A stretch of 64,000 bases of DNA from Actinostola sp. cb2023 (Eukaryota > Cnidaria > Anthozoa > Actiniaria > Actinostolidae), in contig JAUJYZ010001091.1 in NCBI GenBank assembly GCA_033675265.1, positions 203,245-267,244 on the forward strand, given 5' to 3'. A program made the translations under genes and the position numbers. The notes beneath the pieces are model-generated. The model saw only the letters and a program-made list of their open reading frames with translations, did not search any database and was not told the origin of the DNA. Positions 54,020 through 64,000 of the stretch are shown here, one piece after another (within the stretch, counting starts at the first letter, position 1; every line of letters begins with the position of its first letter).

Positions 54020-56254
54020 CGAATCTGCGTGTACAGACACTCCACTTACATTCAAGCGAAAAGGCCACTTTAACATCGGTCTCTATGCCAAACGAAGGAA
54101 GTTATTCCTGCAAGAGCTGGTAGACGAAAAAATCACAGCTGATGTCAAGGTGAAGAGTCTACAGAACAAACTAAATTACCGTAAACGTAAGGTAAGATAT
54201 TCCTCGGTACAATATATCAGTTCTTCGAATATTAATTACTGAAGGATGGTTTGAGAAAGGTTTTAGGTATTCCTTTTTTTCGTTATGATGCCAATTTAAA
54301 CTTCAACTTTTAAAATATATTTTAAGCTTACCGGTACATTTCATAACTTAGCTTCACAAACTTAACAAACTGAGAAATATTAGTCTATTTATTAATGTAT
54401 CTTATTTTATTATAATATTTAATATTGAATTGTAATATTTAATATTTAATACTTAATAATATTTGTAATATATTTTTTCTGAGAGCCTCTACAAGTAATA
54501 TTTTGTTTTCATACAAAACATGCCTGTACTAAATTTATCTTGGTAACCGGAATAAGTTCTAAGCTGAAAAAAACTCTAATTTACAGGGCGATGAGCTAGA
54601 AACACTTCTTCCTGCAAGTTGTGCAGCAAAGCAGCGGCCAAGAATGCCAAACACGGAAAGTACTCTTGACAAGGAAAATAGTGATGTGTGTAAATTTGTC
54701 AAAGGCTCAAAGTCATCGAAGACGCAAAGCAACTTCTAAATGTACTAGATGGAGTACAAAGTTGTGATAACAATTTCTTGCTCATGGGTGCAAACTGTGA
54801 TGAAACCCATGAACTTATGTATGAGTATACAAAACATGTTGTTCAGGAAATGAAAGAGATGGAGGGCAAGGTGTATGAGGTGCAGGGGGATTCTGTTACA
54901 TTTGAGTGCAAATTAATTCCCAGCGACCAGAAATGGATGGCATCCATGGCAGGAGAATTAAACAATGCAGCCACATATTTTTCATCATTTGCCAATGTGT
55001 CTAAGAGCAACGTGAAGACTATTGGAGGTACTATTGGTGATGATTCGAGCTGTACATGGAAAAAGTGGAGGTATGAACAGAGAATGAAGGATGTAGACGA
55101 AGTAAAGGCATTTAAAGCAAGAAACAAAATCCCTGAGAATTCCAAGAGTAGCAATCACAGAGGGAAGGTAACTGCTCACATTGCCTCCAGAAAATCAAGG
55201 CAAGAGTTCAGCCCTCCACTGGGAAAATATGTGGACAACTTTAAACCAGAGCCCCTTCATAACAGCAATAATGCCTGGCAGCACTGGAACTTGGATATTT
55301 TAACTACTGCTATGAAACTCACAGATAGAGCTGTGATCAACAAGGCTAATGGAGACATTACTCAGCTACCAAGTATTACACCCATGGCCAAGTACATGAG
55401 CTTATTGAAATATAAAATGAAGGCTGGCAGACTGTACAAGAATGTAGAGAGGTGGTTCAGAGAAAAGAAAAAGGCAGAAGATTTCCAGTACAGATTTACA
55501 GGTAAAGAGTCCAAACTATTTTGCTGGCATTTCATGGAGATCTGTATAATTCTGATTGCTGCTGGAGGTATTCCCCAGACTACCTTACGGCATGTCTATG
55601 GTCTCGCATACTCGGGGTTATGCTTACGGAACTGTGTTTCTCTCTTCAGCAGAGTTCACATCAGTGAGAGTGATGTAGATTGTCTAAGAAATGAGTGTGA
55701 ACAGTACTATAACTGCCATGCTATTCTTCTAAACACAGTCAAACCAACCACATGGACAATCGGTAAAGCTATTCCATACTACACAGCTGAGATTTTTCAT
55801 GATTTGGGGTTTGGTTTGGGATTAAATAGTATGCAGGGCAGAGAGGCAAAGCATGCAAAGCTGGCATCATATGCTAAGAACACTACCAGGGGCAAGCGTC
55901 TGCGCTGGTGGCAAATTTTTAAGCATGAATTCATGGAAACCATTTGGTTAAAGGAGAAAGATCCTAAGCAAGTTGCCAAAAAAACTGCAATGCACACCTG
56001 GTTCTGTGTTTAACCGCACGAATGATGAAGAAGTTAAGATTGAGAATGATATCCAAGAAAGAGCCGCTAAGGACAAGTACATCCCTCCCCACTGCCTCGG
56101 CAACAATGAATTTTGTTATTGTGGTCTACCAAAGTCAAGTTCTGTGGCCTGCTGTGATGTTTGTTCTTCAGAGATGTTCAAACTAGTAATTCAAACTTGC
56201 AAGGAAGGAAAACTAAACAGAAAGCTAAGGGAGTTGGTACCTCAAATACGGTGA
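54020..56254 (+). pseudogene. Family X transposase, nearly complete
   Basis: The exon 54020-54191 (basic, helical; FNIGLYAKRRKLFLQELVDE) splices GT-AG in phase to 54587 (GDELETLLPASCAAKQRP). A one-base frameshift near 54700 leads into the 411-residue frame 54778-56013. Conserved-looking blocks there are PSDQKWMASMAGELNNAATY (Asp about 50, Glu about 60), KSRQEFSPPLGKYVD, AEPLH-like EPLHNSNNAWQHW, LRHVYGLAYSGLCLRN, PTTWTIGKAIPYYT and GLGLNSMQGREAKH (Glu about 356). A 42-bp insertion at 56005-56046 shifts the frame. The C-terminal part then reads YIPPHCLGNNEFCYCG, CCDVCSSEMFKL, a Cys cluster likely to bind zinc. An RNase H-like DDE/DDD enzyme is inferred from layout; the catalytic triad is not proven. 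An upstream exon with the start was not settled (possible donor GTAAGT at 53845). Confidence 0.65.
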
Positions 56255-56259
56255 TACTG

Positions 56260-57600
56260 TAGAAGATGATTATAGCCTATTAGATATTTAAACCACTGAC
56301 TTTACACTTTATGTATACGTACAGTCACCATAGTGCAGTTAGTATATGTACTTGTAAGGTGCCATCACCCTCTACCACCAGTAGATATTAGCTTGACATA
56401 CCATTCCCTTAACAACAGTAGCATAATAAAGTGAAGTTTCAAACAAATAATCTTCAGATATTGAGAAAACCTTACTATCTTTGAGTAAGGCTAGTGCTAA
56501 ATGTCAAACCTCATGTATATATTTGATTTACTACCTTTTTTGGTGTAAAACAAAAAGATAGCTCACTCCATTACCAACGAGTACATGTGAACGTCTGTTC
56601 TTACCTGGTTGTCTAATTAGCATCAATAGTACTCGTTTAAGCTACAAAAAATGTGACAGTGTATTATAAAATCCAGTGTATTATAAAATTCAGTTATTTA
56701 ATGTCTGGACTGTGACTGTCACATTTTTTGTAGCTTAAACGAGTACTATTGATTGCTAATTAAACAACCATGTAAGAACAGACTGACAGTGTATTATTAA
56801 CTCCAGTGTATTATTAAATCCAGTTTTTCTCCTGTGTTTCCAGACTTCTCCTATAAGGACATTATGCCATATAGACATTAATATTTTATAATAAGTAAAT
56901 GCTTGTTTCATCGAGCTTGAATTTATTTTAGAAATAAACCGAGCTTTCGAGCTCATCTTTAGGGTTACAATGTGTATGTAGGCGTCATTACAACGTTGAA
57001 AAAACTAACGGGATGCGTGAGCAAACACAAAGCGCGCGAGGAAGAATCAAACAAAAGAAGAAAGAACCACGTAAGTTACGGTGCGCGAGCAAAAGACAAG
57101 AACAGACAGGAAAAATAAGTAAAAGAGAAAATTAAATAAATAAATAATTAAGTGGATGAATAAATAAATAAAGGAATGAATGAGTGAATAAATGAATGGA
57201 TAAATAAATGAATGAATAAATGAATGGATAAATAAATGAATGAATGGATAAATAAATGAATGAATAAATAAATGAATGAACGAATAAATGAATGAATAAA
57301 TGAATGAATAAATGGAAGAAAGAATGAATGAATAAAATATAATAAAATAAATATATAGATATAAAAGAGAGAAAGAGAGAGAAAGAGAGAAATACAGGCA
57401 GAGCTAATGATGATCTAACAGGCTACAATAGCTAGTAGGTAGGATTCTACCACTATTTTTAATCAGCCAAGAAGACACAAATACAAACATGCATGTATGT
57501 ATGTAAGAACAGATTCCAATTTTTCTCCTGTCTTTCCAATATTCTCAGATATGGGCATTGAACTGTAGGCCCCGTAGTAGGTAATTAATTAACAAATAGA
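56260..57600. other. Spacer of family X copy 2: MITE and A-rich minisatellite
   Basis: A palindromic MITE lies at 56598-56781 (listed separately). An array based on AATGAATAAATA / GGATAAATAAATG lies at about 57125-57345, followed by GAGAGAAA. No other frame. Confidence 0.6.
56598..56781. mobile_element. Palindromic MITE inside family X copy 2
   Basis: GTTCTTACCTGGTTGTCTAA, TTAGCATCAATAGTACTCG, TTTAAGCTACAAAAAATGTG on the left is inverted on the right (56718-56781) with four or five differences. AT-rich centre with TGTATTATAAAATCCAG repeated. Confidence 0.8.
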
Positions 57601-57615
57601 ATATGGTTGATCTTT

Positions 57616-58242
57616 TCAGTGTTGAGGGATTCCAAAGCTATTCCAGTAACCATAATTGAAGGAAATTGCGAGCATTTCATTGTTCTTGCTGTACTTCATG
57701 ACCATAGGCTGCTCCTTTGAAATTAAAACTTCTGCAATGCTGTTGTCGTCAAATTCTTTCTTCAGAAGTTTATTCTTCTCAATCTTAACTTCTTCATCAT
57801 TCATGCGGTTAAACACATATATAGCTTTTCGTTTATCAGTTATACATATTGTGACACAAGCAGCAGTGGTAGTTGAATTATGCCCAAAACTGTTGTGTTC
57901 AATTATTCCTTTCCAAATAATGTCGAACACTTCCTTTGAAACTTCACGTGTAAAATGACAGAAATATGGTGACGCTGTAGTTGTAGTAGAGCGAAGTCTT
58001 CGATAAATTCCTTCGTGGAGTTTAACAATAATTCGTCTTGTCATGGGCCAAATATCAACGATCGGATGACATTCCTTTCTACTAACAGATTCATCGCATT
58101 TCGTGTAAACCACCTCCATTAGCGAGTCTAACTCCTGGAACACGTTTCCAATAAATAATTCATCCTTTTCACAATAGGTTTTCACAGACAATTTCCAACT
58201 TAGCATGCTCGAACGAATTCTATGCTTCAGCGACGACGCCAT
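57616..58242 (-). CDS. Family X ORF2 protein, intact 208-residue frame
   Basis: An uninterrupted single-exon frame from ATG 58242 (AAAGATGGCGTCG) to the stop at 57616. Blocks shared with copy 1 (20012-20708): DIWPMTRRI, LHEGIYRRLRSTTTTASP, CHFTREVSKEVFDIIW, IEHNSFGHNST, VFNRMNDEEVKIE and the C-terminal FNYGYWNSFGIPQH. Conservation of both ends and of the stop position between diverged copies shows it is a real protein. No known domain recognised. It may act as a DNA-binding or accessory partner of the transposase. The frame is intact although the transposase is not. Confidence 0.65.
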   Translation of the reverse strand: MASSLKHRIRSSMLSWKLSVKTYCEKDELFIGNVFQELDSLMEVVYTKCDESVSRKECHPIVDIWPMTRRIIVKLHEGIYRRLRSTTTTASPYFCHFTREVSKEVFDIIWKGIIEHNSFGHNSTTTAACVTICITDKRKAIYVFNRMNDEEVKIEKNKLLKKEFDDNSIAEVLISKEQPMVMKYSKNNEMLAISFNYGYWNSFGIPQH

Positions 58243-58379
58243 CTTTGATTCTATTATTACATGAATCTGGTCAGCGGTGTCGCCCTTAAGAATTAGTTCC
58301 CAGAATGGATCGCGCGCCTAAGATGAAACAAATATGGGCCTCTCCAGCCCGACGTGTTTGGTTAAGAATTATCCCGAAT

Positions 58380-59420
58380 GGAAACGAAAGATGGGCCCAG
58401 GGGGCTATGGGTAATTGCTGCCAGGTATTGCATCATTGCGGAAAAAGTGTCATTGCTGACCAGATCATTAGAGTCGATATTGGTGGTACTTTGTATGGAA
58501 AGTTGCCAAGAGAACAGCTGTAGATGTGATATGGTAATAGGGATACACACTTTTTGGGCGTTCCCCTGGGAACGTTTTATGCCTCGCAGTACTAATTGTA
58601 ATCGCACAAATGTTTGTGAGGTCTAGTTGGACTCCTGTACGGATATGCAGATGTCGTACAGCAGCCAAGTAGTTTTTGATTGTATTGTGTTTTATCGATT
58701 TGGCAAGGTATACTGCAAATTGAATTAATGTTTCTTCATCTGCAGGGAATAAAGATAAGTGGTATGATGGTCTATATAATGTGTAGAATTTAATAAACTG
58801 ATTTTCACCAGAACTATATAGGTTTGTCTAGTAGAGGAGGCCAGTGACAGATTCATGTACATCTCAGCATCTGCTTTTATAGCTCCAAGAGCTCTGCTAG
58901 GATCACTGCTTGACATGGGTCGGCCTGTAGTGCCATAGATTGGAATCTCTCCATCTGAAATCAAGAGAGGGAGTCGGCAATCTCGTTTTTCTTACACTGA
59001 ATATGCTGAGCTCGAACATATATGTTACGTTTTAGGGTGAGAAGTGTGAAATTTCTTAGCAGATCCATGACCCTTGGTACACGTGATCTCTTGGAATTAA
59101 TTATGTTGACAACAGATTCATCGTCACAGTGGAAAACGATGCGCCTGTTAGCTAGATAATCCACCCACAAGTGGCAAGCAACCATGATGGCATAAAATTC
59201 CTGCCATGCAAAGCTGATGTCTGTCTGACCTAAATGTTGGGAGAGTGCCAACGGCCTAGGAACCATTTGCATTTAAAAATAACCCTGTAGCCTAAGGTAC
59301 CGGATGCGTCTGTATATTCTCGGTTTTCACCTACGTCATTGAAACTTTTTCCAGGACTTATATAGAACAAAACCTTCATAGGCCGGAAGAGTAGCCAAAA
59401 TCATAGATCTCAGCCGAAGC
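58380..59420 (-). pseudogene. RNase H and tyrosine-recombinase N-terminus of the retrotransposon
   Basis: Read on minus: YTDASGTLGYRVIF (RNase H catalytic Asp) near 59310; FAWQEFYAIMVACHLW (Glu); FHCDDESVVNIINSKRSR (second Asp); HIQCKKNEIADSLS (final Asp), then a stop where Arg is expected (58960). Next comes SLASSTRQTY, LFPADEETLIQFAVYLAKS and HNTIKNYLAAVRHLHIRTGV, the core-binding domain of a tyrosine recombinase, then LRGIKRSQGNAQK in another frame. Frameshifts lie near 58830, 58740 and 58590. The sequence stops being recognisable before the family X right end. Confidence 0.75.
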
Positions 59421-59429
59421 TTCATTAAA

Positions 59430-59945
59430 AGAAGTTTTAGATAAGAAGATATGAGCGATCGCTTATGCTCATAATTTGGTTAAAGTCCGCCATCCAGGTG
59501 TCCTATCGAGGGACAACAACATGGCGGCCAAGTCACGAAGACTGAAAATCATGTTTATATTGAGATCACTTCAATTTTTAAACAGCTACATTCATCAAAA
59601 TAAAGTAAACGATCATCTACTAAGTTAAAATCGTATTATTTCAAACGAGTTGTCTATTTCTACGGCTTTGAAAATGCGCGTGACAGTATTGCGTGACAGA
59701 ATTTGACTCTCAATAAATCGAAAACAAAGCATCTAAAATTACCAAATTATTTTGGTAGGACTTTTCTTATAACGACGTAAACAAAGATATCCAACAAACA
59801 GTTTTGTGAAGTGAATAGTTTGGATTTTAGCTTTTTGATGACGTAATAATAATAATAACTTTATTAACGTCTCAAAATCTTCTAGCTGGGCACAAGTGCC
59901 CTACTAATCGGGGAGACTTTACGTCTCGTCACGTGAAAACCGAGA
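59430..59945. other. Foreign repeats replacing most of the reverse transcriptase
   Basis: Includes a (TAA)n tail and LINE-like 3' sequence on minus (GTCTCCCCGATTAGTAGGGC ... TTAATAAAGTTATTATTATT, about 59838-59925). ATGGCGGCCAAGTCACGAAG (59521) is a short plus frame of no known identity. Confidence 0.45.
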
Positions 59946-60145
59946 ATAGGTCTATTAAAATGCATTATTGTCCTCCCAGCAAGAGGATAGAAATAGGCTC
60001 GCACCATTCCAGTCAGAAAGAAACTGTTGCCACATTGATAAATATTTGAAAAAACCTGCACTTAACTTAATGTGATGATGTAGCTGAGAAACGTTCCTTG
60101 TTAATAGGTGAATCATTCGTTGTAAAATTGGTCTGCCTGGTAGGA

Positions 60146-60578
60146 TTACCGAGTTGTATCTCCTTGACGTAGCTGGCAGGGACATTCTGCAAAGGGGGAA
60201 CTCACTGCAGCGTTGTTGGACCTTGTAGGGACTGTGGCGATAGTGTTGGCGATAATGGCCATATCATTTGCCTGTTGGTTTCGTGCGAGGGGCTCCGAAG
60301 GCGAAGGCGAAGCTGGCGTCGATCGCAGCCCGTGCAGCACCTCTTGGATTGATTCTTGGATGGTGGCTGACACTAACGACTTGATCTGTGTAACTTGGGC
60401 GTCGGTGAAGGTAATGCTGGAGTTCTGGATGGGGAAACTCGTGGAACGTTGTACTTGTGGCAGTTGTGCTTCCTCGATTTCCATGTGGTCCGTAATGTGT
60501 GTCTCGTGTTGGGAATTCCCCGAACTGGTCAAAGATTGAAGCCGAGAGATCAGTGTTTCGCAGGCCAGTTGATGTCAT
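60146..60578 (-). pseudogene. Gag-like first frame of the retrotransposon
   Basis: ATG at 60578 (MTSTGLRNTDLSAS...) shifts frame after about 20 codons into HMEIEEAQLPQVQRST, TFTDAQVTQIKSLVSATIQE, SIQEVLHGL and a Ser/Pro-rich stretch, then ends near 60146. The helical IKSLVSATIQESIQEVL segment and the polar tail resemble DIRS-like gag proteins; no zinc knuckle. It lies about 270 bp after the 5' direct repeat. Confidence 0.55.
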
Positions 60579-60846
60579 GACATAACTCCCTTAGCTATGT
60601 AACATAGAGGTTATTCAGGTCGATATCCTGTAGCTCTGTCTCGCAGGCTAGATTAATAAACTTTGCCCTCGGCTGTGATCGGGTTGACGGCATTGTGAAA
60701 AGACTTGTGAGAAATCTACAATACCACTATAAAGTACTCGACGTTGGGCGTCTTGCTTGTAAACGATTTAAGACCGAATTGTTTTTGTTTCTTCCTTTGC
60801 TTTTAGACGAAGAACTTGACTGTGATAGCGAGGTAAATAAGCTTTT

Positions 60847-61098
60847 AAAGTAAACATAGCCAAGCTGTCAGCGACTGGCAACGTGCTAGACAGCGTATGA
60901 CAGTGAGAGCCATGGTGGGTTGGAATATACCGGGCTCGTGCACGAGAGCATCTGATTGGTTGAGATGAGCTGATGCGTGACCAGTGCATGGGACTGTGAT
61001 CGGCAGCTCATCTCTCGCCTCTACTCAACTTATATGTACAGAACGGGATGTGGTTGTGTCATTAACTATAATTTATATTGTGGATATAAATTTGCTTA
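60847..61098 (-). repeat. Terminal (5') direct repeat of the tyrosine-recombinase retrotransposon
   Basis: Partner of 52494-52746. On minus it precedes the gag-like frame, so it would contain the promoter; CCGGTATATTCC near 60930 could serve as a TATA-like element. Confidence 0.6.
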
Positions 61099-61240
61099 TT
61101 TCCTGACTCGCGCGCTCTTAATAAAACCATTGGGAAAAGTAAACTTGACGGAGTTCGGAGGTGATGACGTAAGCCTGTCCGGAAAAAGCCGTATTTCCCG
61201 ACTCGCGCTCTCTTAATATACCCATTGGAAAAAGAGAGTC
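61098..61240. repeat. Short direct and inverted repeats with GACTCGCGC
   Basis: ATTTCCTGACTCGCGCGCTC, TTAATAAAACCATTGGGAAA recurs at 61193 (ATTTCCCGACTCGCGCTCTC, TTAATATACCCATTGGAAAA) about 95 bp on. Confidence 0.6.
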
Positions 61241-62350
61241 GGGCGAGTCATATGATAAAATGCTTATTTACTTCGCTCGGTCCGTACGTCATGACCTCGA
61301 GCCAAATATTTTCCCGTCTGGCCCTCCCACTTTTGTACGCCAACAAATAAGCAAAGAAAAAAAGAGGAATCTGGTTTTTTTGCTGGTTAATTTTGTTGTA
61401 TTTTACGGTGTTTCGCTTTGTTTACACTGTTGTACGTGTTATTTGTAATTTCACTTAATCACTGAAAACAAACAACTTTTTTTGTCACAATTGTGTTTTT
61501 TTTATTTTTCGTTTAGCTTGGTCTAAGCAAAACACATTGATATTTTTCTCAGGAAGAATTAGAGAAAGTACTTCGCTGGTTTTACGTTAAATTGTCGCTA
61601 AGGAAAATGTTATTGTTGAATAATAAAGATGGAGTAGTTCCAATCTCGGGACTAGTGCTGTTTATTTGCCCTGAGAAACTGGATGTTCCTCAAATTAAAA
61701 ATTCATATTCGCCCTCGGAACTTCGTTTCTCGGGCGAATATTTGTTCTTCGGACATCCAGTTTCCTCGGGCAAATATATTATATATATTATTAGACAGTT
61801 TGATGTGTAGTATGGCTGGATATTTTACGAATCACGCAGTATTTTGACGAGCCGTAATATATTATCCAACTGTCAAAATGAAGCTCATTTACGACCGAAA
61901 ATGCATCGTAAAAAATGTTAATTTCAGAAGAATAATGCGTGACAATTGTCGTGGCATGAGCGTGTGACGTCGGCTTTTGATTGGTTAATTTTCATCAGCT
62001 TATATTCTACTTATATCAAATGTTCTACAAATATGTATATGTTAACTATTGATCCAACATTGATACAGTTTTAATATAACTCTGTGAACTAGGGCAACTG
62101 ACTCTGATTAGTTTTCCCAGCTATTTCAGGTACTATAGCACCAATTGATTATTTTAAGTATGAAAACATACTGAAAACTGTAAATATATGTCTTTGTACA
62201 ACGGCATGGTGTAAATAAAACAATTGTTTGATTGAGCCGTACATGATTTCGAAAAAAGCTTCGATCTACAGTGTACATGCAACACTGATGTTGATACAAA
62301 TGTTTAACAATCATCAAAACTACAAGTCACGATCAAAATGGTTTTCTCAA
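61240..62350. other. No supported gene; strong hairpin at 61667-61783
   Basis: TTTGCCCTGAGAAACTGGAT and ATTCATATTCGCCCTCGGAA are inverted around AACTTCGTT to give a palindrome of about 117 bp (61667-61783). The rest is AT-rich with no recognised frame. Confidence 0.6.
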
Positions 62351-62356
62351 ACGGGG

Positions 62357-62886
62357 ACTCTGACGAAATTCGTTCGAAATATAATTTAGCTGAACTTCAT
62401 TGAATAATTCTTCAAGGGTCTAATAATCACTAGTTAAAATATATATTTTTCGATATTGCAGAGATAAGTACTATATTTTTATGAATCTTTAGAGGTGTCA
62501 TGAGTGACTTCATCTACTCAACCCAACATTCAGCACCATACATTTGTTTGTAGTTTTGTCATAAAAATATCTCAATGTTTTGTTCAGATAACAGCGACTC
62601 TGCATTGGACAAAACTGGTCAGACAATCAATCGTAAGCACAAATAATGTAAGAAAACTCAATGACTTCACCCAAACTTTTAGCTTCATATAGAAATACAA
62701 TAATTCAAAGATACACACAAATAAATATATGGAGCGAAGCCGTGTTCATTGTTTGAGTTGAGTAGATAACCTCACTGACACAAATGTAATACTTCCCATA
62801 GGAATTTTGAGAAAACTCATTAACCAGTAATTGTAATTGATTATTTCAGTGAAGTTTCAGCTAAAATAAATTTCGAACGATTCCTC
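62357..62886. mobile_element. Palindromic MITE, family M1, copy 2
   Basis: Same order of segments as 8011-8563, starting GGGGACTCTGACGAAATTCG and ending AATTTCGAACGATTCCTCC. Small indels separate the copies. Confidence 0.75.
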
Positions 62887-64000
62887 CAGAATGCAAAATT
62901 TACTTAAAAGTTCAACGAAGGATATGAAATCATTTATCGTCCTCGTCGGATTCAATAATCCTTTTTCGATTTGGTGGCCTATAGGGTTGAATAAATTTCA
63001 ACATCTGGAAACCATTTTTCATCTTCTTCATCAAAATAAAAACAACAACAACATTGAAATCTTCCGCCAGTTTTTTTTCTCTCGTCGCGTACCGTACGCC
63101 GGTAAGGTGATGGCATGTTTAGAAAACCCGCAAAACCGGTTTCCTACTATATAAATATCGCGAGATATTTGTACTCGTTTTGGCTCATGGGCAAAAATTT
63201 AGGACAGTTCAGCGGTTCGGTTTGCGGGCGCAAAATATATCGTGTGATTACATTCTTAGGAATAATTATAAAGTGGAACATCCGACACGTTTCTGTTTTA
63301 TTCTGTGCAATATTAAAATAAAATACGTATATTTGGTTCACTTCTGTAAGACATAAAGAGAAAAAACTCTCAAACACAGGTATCCCATTAAAACTGTCAC
63401 ACACAAGTATCCCATCCTTGAAAATACTGTAAAACACACATGGATATTAATATACCAGTCTTTCGCGGTACTTCTCTTTCAAAATGGCGGATGTAAACAA
63501 GGAGAAAGCTAGGGGAAGAAATAATTGGAATCCGAGCACTTTTTCAATATTAATTTTAGCGCCAAAACTCGGCCATGCTAAAATGGCAAACATGATACTT
63601 TTCTATTTTACTCTTTCTTATGAAGAATCTGGCGACACGATTTTTTCGTATTATGGAGGATAAACTACATGGAAATGTTGCTTGGTTATCGAACTTTGAA
63701 GTGAGACGTGTGCAGGTTGTTCATCAGTTGGTGAGATTTCGTGCAACTTCAGCATTTCTACGACTTATATATGGGCTGTTATGAAAAAAAACACGAACTT
63801 TACGGCCTTCGATTCTGTCGAAATAATTACTCATACAGTGATGCAGGTAAGCCAAATGTAATTGCCGGGAAGTAAACTTGACATTAGAATAAGTTAGATA
63901 GTTAATTTCTGCTTGGTTTAAAGTTACTTGAAAAGACCGTAAACAAACATTGAATTCAAGTCATAACAGCGAACTAGTGCTAATATACATCTCTTAAGAT
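62887..64000. other. No supported gene; short ATG frame at 63484
   Basis: AAAATGGCGGATGTAAACAA at 63481 opens a 59-codon plus frame (MADVNKEKARGRNNWNPSTF ...) to a stop at 63661-63663. The start context (AAAATGGCGG) resembles transposon gene starts elsewhere in the window, but no domain is visible. Frames at 62891-63321 have no motif. Confidence 0.35.

Larger units (their letters stand above)
53587..58356. mobile_element. Family X two-gene transposon, copy 2, near full length
   Basis: Ends CACGTCGGGCTGG (53587) and CCAGCCCGACGTG (58356) are perfect inverse over 13 bp and continue imperfectly (CCAAATTTGTCTCAT-like) for about 45 bp. TTT on both sides could be a 3-bp target duplication. Convergent genes: transposase on plus (54020-56254) and ORF2 on minus (57616-58242). 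It is inserted in the recombinase gene of the retrotransposon. Its termini differ from copy 1 (19747-23073) although both genes are related, so the copies belong to different subfamilies. Superfamily not recognised. Confidence 0.7.
52494..61098 (-). mobile_element. DIRS/Ngaro-like tyrosine-recombinase retrotransposon, broken and nested
   Basis: On minus, in order: direct repeat (60847-61098), gag-like frame (60146-60578), RNase H (about 59420-58961), recombinase N-terminal part (about 58930-58380), then family X copy 2 (53587-58356), recombinase C-terminus (53519-53366), hairpin array copy 2 and the second direct repeat (52494-52746). RNase H followed by a tyrosine recombinase instead of a DDE integrase is the hallmark of the DIRS order. 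Most of the reverse transcriptase is missing (59430-59950 holds other repeats). There are stops in all parts; the copy is dead. Confidence 0.7.

Noticed and set aside
54843..55179. Minus-strand frames opposite the family X transposase
   Set aside because: Shadows of the plus-strand coding frame; only the plus frame matches the family X remnants in copy 1.

Overview
The window is animal (metazoan) nuclear DNA, most likely from a cnidarian and probably an anthozoan. The reasons are a host gene coding a secreted PAN/apple plus fibrinogen-like protein of a type common in corals and anemones, intron-split genes with GT-AG borders, an AT-rich base composition, and a repeat complement (two-gene DDE transposons, tyrosine-recombinase retrotransposons, tRNA-like SINEs, many palindromic MITEs). 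The organism call is inference; no rRNA, mitochondrial or marker gene is present. Almost everything here is repeat. Intact host coding sequence is sparse.

Layout. 1-7.2 kb: an inverted repeat (about 1217 and 7159) encloses a 4.94 kb transposon (1463-6406) with 480-bp terminal inverted repeats and two convergent broken genes: a SWIM-finger/YqaJ-nuclease gene (+) and a THAP/DDE transposase (-). This matches the ISL2EU type. 8-14 kb: a series of palindromic MITEs, a broken gene of the 'P2X7-receptor-like zinc domain' kind, an unusual ATCGAT-rich palindrome and a homeodomain-like exon. 15-18 kb: tRNA-like repeats, simple repeats bounding an interspersed element (R1), and two exons of a partial PAN/fibrinogen-like gene (-). 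18.8-19.4 kb: LINE fragment. 19.7-23.1 kb: internally deleted copy of a two-gene DDE-like transposon (family X). 23.7-31.6 kb: SINE, tandem arrays, a TATA-box promoter with a short first exon, a Penelope-type hammerhead-like motif, and a poly-G/poly-C-ended element inserted into a 61-bp tandem array.

31.9-44.9 kb: the second, better preserved PAN/fibrinogen-like gene (-) with three exons in phase. Its first visible intron holds a 9.6 kb palindrome (34926-44503, arms about 2 kb) in a TTAA site. A second TTAA element (35540-37936) sits in one arm, and the other arm keeps the empty site. The centre is packed with further MITEs and a second poly-G/poly-C element. 47.3-49.7 kb: about 1.8 kb of hexanucleotide array (ATACAA, then a block of ATGCAA) interrupted by a second R1 copy.

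50-61.1 kb: LINE 3' end, MITEs, two near-identical arrays of GC-rich hairpins with a constant TCCTAAT loop, and a DIRS/Ngaro-like tyrosine-recombinase retrotransposon (-; repeats at 52.5 and 60.85 kb). The recombinase gene of that retrotransposon is split by a nearly full-length copy of family X (53587-58356). 61-64 kb: more palindromes and a second copy of the 8.0 kb MITE.

The mobile elements are mostly dead (frameshifts, stops, lost catalytic residues) but their nesting gives a clear order of insertion. The most novel items are family X (a transposase with a conserved GREAKH motif plus a second convergent gene), the covarying hairpin arrays, the poly-G-ended elements, and the TTAA palindromes. 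All family assignments are by reading motifs; no search was run.
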